A DNA stretch of 41,777 nt from the NCBI GenBank assembly GCA_016875915.1, contig VGOM01000018.1, forward strand, positions 1 through 41,777. Reading direction: 5' to 3'. Under the pieces are notes generated by a model, which made no database searches, was not told where the DNA came from, and worked only from the letters and a program-made list of their open reading frames with translations. The DNA is from Chloroflexota bacterium (GTDB lineage: Bacteria; Chloroflexota; Dehalococcoidia; UBA2247; RBG-13-53-26). Shown in pieces: positions 41,668 to 41,777 of this stretch. The number at the start of each line of letters is the position of its first letter. Position 1 is the stretch's first letter. A program made the translations under genes and the position numbers.

Positions 41668-41777
41668 TGGTACCACCTACAGAGTTAGAGTGACGAGCAT
41701 TTTGGCTTCAGGAGCTGGTGGCTTGTAGTGCAGTGAACTGTGCGGCCGGACCTGATTGTATTCCTTCCTCCAGCCGG
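41651..41777. mobile_element. IS3-family insertion sequence, terminal part (continues past window)
   Basis: The element appears to begin at TGACCTGCCCCCGGTAGTGG, a terminal sequence of the TGACCTGCCCC type common in IS3-family elements, 26 bases outside the transposase stop. It interrupts the glycosylase-like gene. The other end and target duplication lie outside the window. Confidence 0.75.
41677..41777 (-). CDS. IS3-family transposase OrfB, C-terminal end (partial)
   Basis: On the minus strand the frame entering from the window edge reads GWRKEYNQVRPHSSLHYKPP and then APEAKML, ending at a TAG (41679-41677). The W-x5-YN-x2-RPHSSL-x-Y-x-PP signature is the C-terminal end of the rve integrase domain of IS3/IS150-type OrfB proteins. 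Only about 32 residues are visible; the DDE catalytic residues are outside the window. Confidence 0.85.
   Translation of the reverse strand, partial: GWRKEYNQVRPHSSLHYKPPAPEAKMLVTLTL

Overview
The window (about 60% GC overall) looks like a chromosomal contig from a Chloroflexota bacterium, most likely a fatty-acid-degrading, non-organohalide member of Dehalococcoidia. The reasons are the block hslU-rpsB-tsf-pyrH-frr-uppS-cdsA-dxr-rseP-ispG-proS, which resembles the gene order of Dehalococcoides-type genomes, a short EF-Ts, the MEP isoprenoid pathway, and single-pass WYLN microproteins of a kind I associate with this group. Taxonomy is inferred from gene content and order only.

Layout. 1-1186 (-) is a truncated molybdopterin oxidoreductase. 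1345-12397 (-) is one long housekeeping operon running leftwards from an hslU promoter: proteolysis (hslU), translation (rpsB, tsf, frr, proS), UMP kinase, undecaprenyl and CDP-diacylglycerol synthesis, two MEP enzymes and a site-2 protease. Starts and stops are tightly coupled (GTGA, ATGA, TAGTG), and tsf starts 47 nt inside rpsB. From 12586 (+) come a type-4 uracil-DNA glycosylase and an FtsK translocase. A promoter and a perfect intrinsic terminator (15470-15643) then sit in front of a pantothenate cluster (DUF2520 dehydrogenase, panD, panB, SagB-like nitroreductase, panC). A divergent PEP carboxykinase-family protein follows, then a signalling block: PAS-PAS-HD-GYP protein with a structured leader, OmpR-type regulator, ECF sigma factor.

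24803-31414 is an acyl-CoA ligase plus a complete Liv-type ABC uptake system split into two convergent halves (ligase-livG-livF on +, livK-livH-livM on -). The livK promoter carries a clear inverted-repeat operator, and LivM ends in a zinc-ribbon-like tail. 31415-34137 is an accessory stretch with GC-rich dispersed palindromes, two tandem paralogous microproteins (49 and 56 aa), a type IV pilin-like protein bracketed by two ~125 bp structured direct repeats, and a small lipoprotein. 34138-39578 is a fadN-fadA-fadE beta-oxidation operon, which with the ligase and transporter suggests import, CoA activation and beta-oxidation of organic or fatty acids. 39614-40486 (-) is a metallo-beta-lactamase-fold hydrolase.

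The right end (40700-41777) has lower GC and looks acquired: an unrecognised 201-aa protein is translationally coupled to a uracil-DNA-glycosylase-like gene that is broken by an IS3-family element running off the window. The strongest candidates for something new are the pan leader RNA, the structured repeats around the pilin, the paired microproteins, the leader of the HD-GYP gene, and the interrupted two-gene unit at the right edge.
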